Shown: positions 62,601 to 64,000 of the stretch, piece after piece
How positions within the stretch are numbered: the stretch's first letter is position 1
Layout: the number at the start of each line of letters is the position of its first letter
Assembly (NCBI RefSeq): GCF_029227915.1
Contig: NC_079875.1
Location: forward strand, 24,436,001-24,500,000
DNA length: 64,000 nucleotides
Direction: 5' to 3'
Origin: Hydractinia symbiolongicarpus
Lineage: Eukaryota > Cnidaria > Hydrozoa > Anthoathecata > Hydractiniidae
Translations under genes and position numbers: made by a program
The notes under the pieces: model-generated
The model's database searches: none
What the model was told of the DNA's origin: nothing
What the model saw: the letters and a program-made list of their open reading frames with translations, nothing else

Positions 62601-64000
62601 TCCTATTCTCTTTTTCCTGTTTCTTACACAGATCCAGTTGACTGCCAGGAAAGACTGGTTGACACTGGGAAAGACTAGTGACTGTGGGAAAAACCACTGA
62701 CGGTGGGAAAGACCATAGATCGTGAAGGCTTTTAGGTTTTGGTGACTAAAGAGTGTGTGTTCTTCATTGGTTAGGATGGGTCTTCAGTTGCAATCTCGAG
62801 ACGATTGATAACTCCTTCCAAAGAATGGAGTGTGGCGGATTTCGAAGCATAAACGTTGACTGGGTGGTGAAGTGAATTACTTGTTTAAGCTCGAGACGAT
62901 ATGTAATGGTTTTCTGGGTTGCCGCCGCTGGGTTCCAAGTCTACCTTTCTAAGGGGCGGTTTCTTGGTCAGCCCAAGCATTACGATACGATTTCTCAAGT
63001 GTTCATGTCTAAGGTCAGAAAGCTTTTCTGTTTCCAGGTTTGCTGCTTTTTATTCTTTGCCACAACCTTTCTAAGGGCTGGGTTCCAAGTCTACCTCTCT
63101 TAGCCCTGGGCTCTGTGTCACTAGGTAAAAGCAACAACGATACCATTTGCAGCTGTCGACTTTTCTTTTTCCAAATTTTAACAAAAGTTATTGGTTTTGG
63201 TGGACGGTGTCAATGAATGTGGCTGGTGTCTTGCAGGAGGCAGGGGATGCTTACTCAAGGGCCCGCACCAGATCCCAAGCATGAGTGAATTTCACCAATC
63301 CTCGTGTTTCCACATTCATAGGTGTTTGTTTCAGTACAGTCGAAATCCATTAACTTTCCGATTATCCCTGTAAAGGGGAGAATGCAGAAGTTCTACAGCA
63401 GCTTCTTATTCTTTGGAGAGAAACCTCCTTTTTTTAATTAAACTTTCCGTCTTAAAAGACTAGTTTTATCTGCATTGCGATGTAGTTACTCCTATTCTCT
63501 TTTTTCTGTTTCTTACACAGATCCAGTTGACTGCCAGGAAAGACTGGTTGACACTGGGAAAGACTAGTGACTGTGGGAAAGACCACTGACGGTGGGAAAG
63601 ACCATAGATCGTGAAGGCTTTTAGGTTTTGGTGACTGAAGAGTGTGTGTTCTTCATTGGTTAGGATGGGTCTTCAGTTGCTATCTCGAGACGATTGATAA
63701 CTCCTTCCAAAGAATGGAGTGTTGCGGATTTCGAAGTATAAAAGTTGACTGGGTGGTGAAGTGAATTACTTGTTTAAGCTCGAGACGATATGTAATGGTT
63801 TTCTGCGTTGCCGCCGCTGGGTTCCAAGTCTACCTTTCTAAGGGGCGGTTTCTTGGTCAGCCCAAGCATTACGATACGATTTCTCAAGTGTTCATGTCTA
63901 AGGTCAGAAAGCTTTTCTGTTTCCAGGTTTGCTGCTTTTTATTTTTTGTCACAACCTCTCTAAGGGCTGGGTTCCAAGTCTACCTCTCTTAGCCTTGGGC
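59638..64000 (+). repeat. Right-end monomers M68-M72 with many private variants (last one partial)
   Basis: These units still belong to the family but each has several changes seen in few or no other monomers. M68 has T6, CTTTTTCCTG, GCTTTTCGG, ACTAAAGAG, GAGACAATT and GCTGCTGCTGG. M69 has GGCTGATGTC, CCATTTACTT, GGATTGGTC and AATGGGGTG. M70 has GATCCCGTTG, GGTTAACAC, GATTTTGAAG and CAAGTCTTC. M71 has AGTAATTGG, GGGAAAAACC, CATAAACG, TTTGCCACAACC and CCAAATTTTAAC. M72 has GAAGTATAAAAG and is cut by the window end about 80 bp short. HOR order is hard to follow here. Confidence 0.8.
63737..63744 (+). promoter_or_regulatory. TATAAAAG string created in M72
   Basis: A C to T change at 63737 turns the family-wide CATAAAAG into TATAAAAG, a full match to the TATA-box core. 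It is the only copy with this form in the window. The sequence shows no downstream gene, so a promoter function is not supported beyond the motif. Confidence 0.25.

Larger units (their letters stand above)
1..64000 (+). repeat. Satellite DNA array, ~890-bp monomer, about 72 tandem copies
   Basis: Every part of the window belongs to the same ~890-bp unit repeated head to tail in one orientation. Taking the TTGGTTTTGGCGG string as an arbitrary phase, monomers M1-M72 start at 9, 899, 1789, 2679, 3569, 4457, 5347, 6236, 7125, 8015, 8903, 9793, 10682, 11571, 12461, 13349, 14240, 15130, 16020, 16910, 17800, 18691, 19580, 20470, 21358, 22249, 23139, 24029, 24919, 25809, 26700, 27589, 28480, 29369, 30259, 31147, 32036, 32926, 33814, 34704, 35592, 36481, 37370, 38260, 39150, 40039, 40929, 41817, 42708, 43597, 44488, 45379, 46269, 47159, 48087, 48977, 49867, 50755, 51643, 52531, 53419, 54308, 55196, 56084, 56972, 57861, 58749, 59638, 60526, 61415, 62303 and 63191. 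Neighbouring monomers differ by eye at a few percent of positions or less. No unique DNA, inverted copy or inserted mobile element interrupts the array. Family name and species are not recognised. Confidence 0.98.

Noticed and set aside
1-64000. Alpha satellite or CENP-B box content
   Set aside because: The monomer is not ~171 bp, and I found no match to the CENP-B box pattern NTTCGNNNNANNCGGGN. The nearest string, TTTCGAAGCATAAAAG, lacks the required CGGG.
1-64000. rDNA spacer, retrotransposon or endogenous virus tandem
   Set aside because: No rRNA sequence, reverse transcriptase or integrase motif, long terminal repeat structure or target-site duplication was seen. The unit is too short and has no long reading frame.

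Overview
The whole window is one uninterrupted head-to-tail satellite DNA array. A monomer of about 890 bp repeats some 72 times in a single orientation: 71 full units, a partial unit at the right end, and 8 bp of a preceding unit at the left end. Full monomers are 888, 889, 890 or 891 bp, apart from one of 928 bp. I see no protein-coding gene, rRNA, tRNA, CRISPR array, transposon or unique sequence. The array is certainly eukaryotic in character (long near-identical tandem repeats, higher-order repeats, splice-like and TATA-like strings, no bacterial gene layout). I do not recognise the monomer as a named satellite family and cannot name the species. An animal is more likely than a plant or fungus, but this is an impression. 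CpG is only moderately depleted (23 in the monomer at 9-898, roughly half of expectation).

Layout, numbering monomers M1 to M72 from position 9. M1-M4 (9-3568) form a dimeric higher-order repeat (HOR) of 1,780 bp. M5 (3569-4456) is a junction unit. M6-M10 and M11-M15 (4457-13348) are two copies of a 5-monomer block of 4,446 bp with no difference that I could find. M13-M21 and M22-M30 (10682-26699) are two copies of a 9-monomer block of 8,009 bp, so the two HOR frames overlap. M31-M33 (26700-29368) are transitional and carry distinctive point variants. M34-M39 (29369-34703) is a trimer HOR of 2,667 bp, followed by a two-unit block, M40-M41. M42-M47 (36481-41816) is another trimer HOR of 2,669 bp. 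M48-M56 (41817-49866) rearranges the M16-M20 subtypes and includes a 38-bp internal duplication. M57-M67 (49867-59637) is a separate 888-bp subfamily built on a 1,776-bp dimer. M68-M72 (59638-64000) carry many private mutations.

Within a monomer I see: a pyrimidine tract ending in AG that resembles a 3' splice site; a CAG|GTAAAA string that resembles a 5' splice site; a four-unit 19-21 bp minisatellite; two pairs of internal direct repeats; a CATAAAAG TATA-like string; an alternating T/A-tract segment; and a short perfect hairpin. The short open frames that recur in each monomer behave as chance frames of a high-identity repeat. Their variants are mostly amino-acid-changing, and they contain indels and stops. 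The array therefore has no gene system. Its interest lies in the nested HOR history, the chimeric monomers that mark crossover junctions, and the possible exon/intron architecture of the unit.
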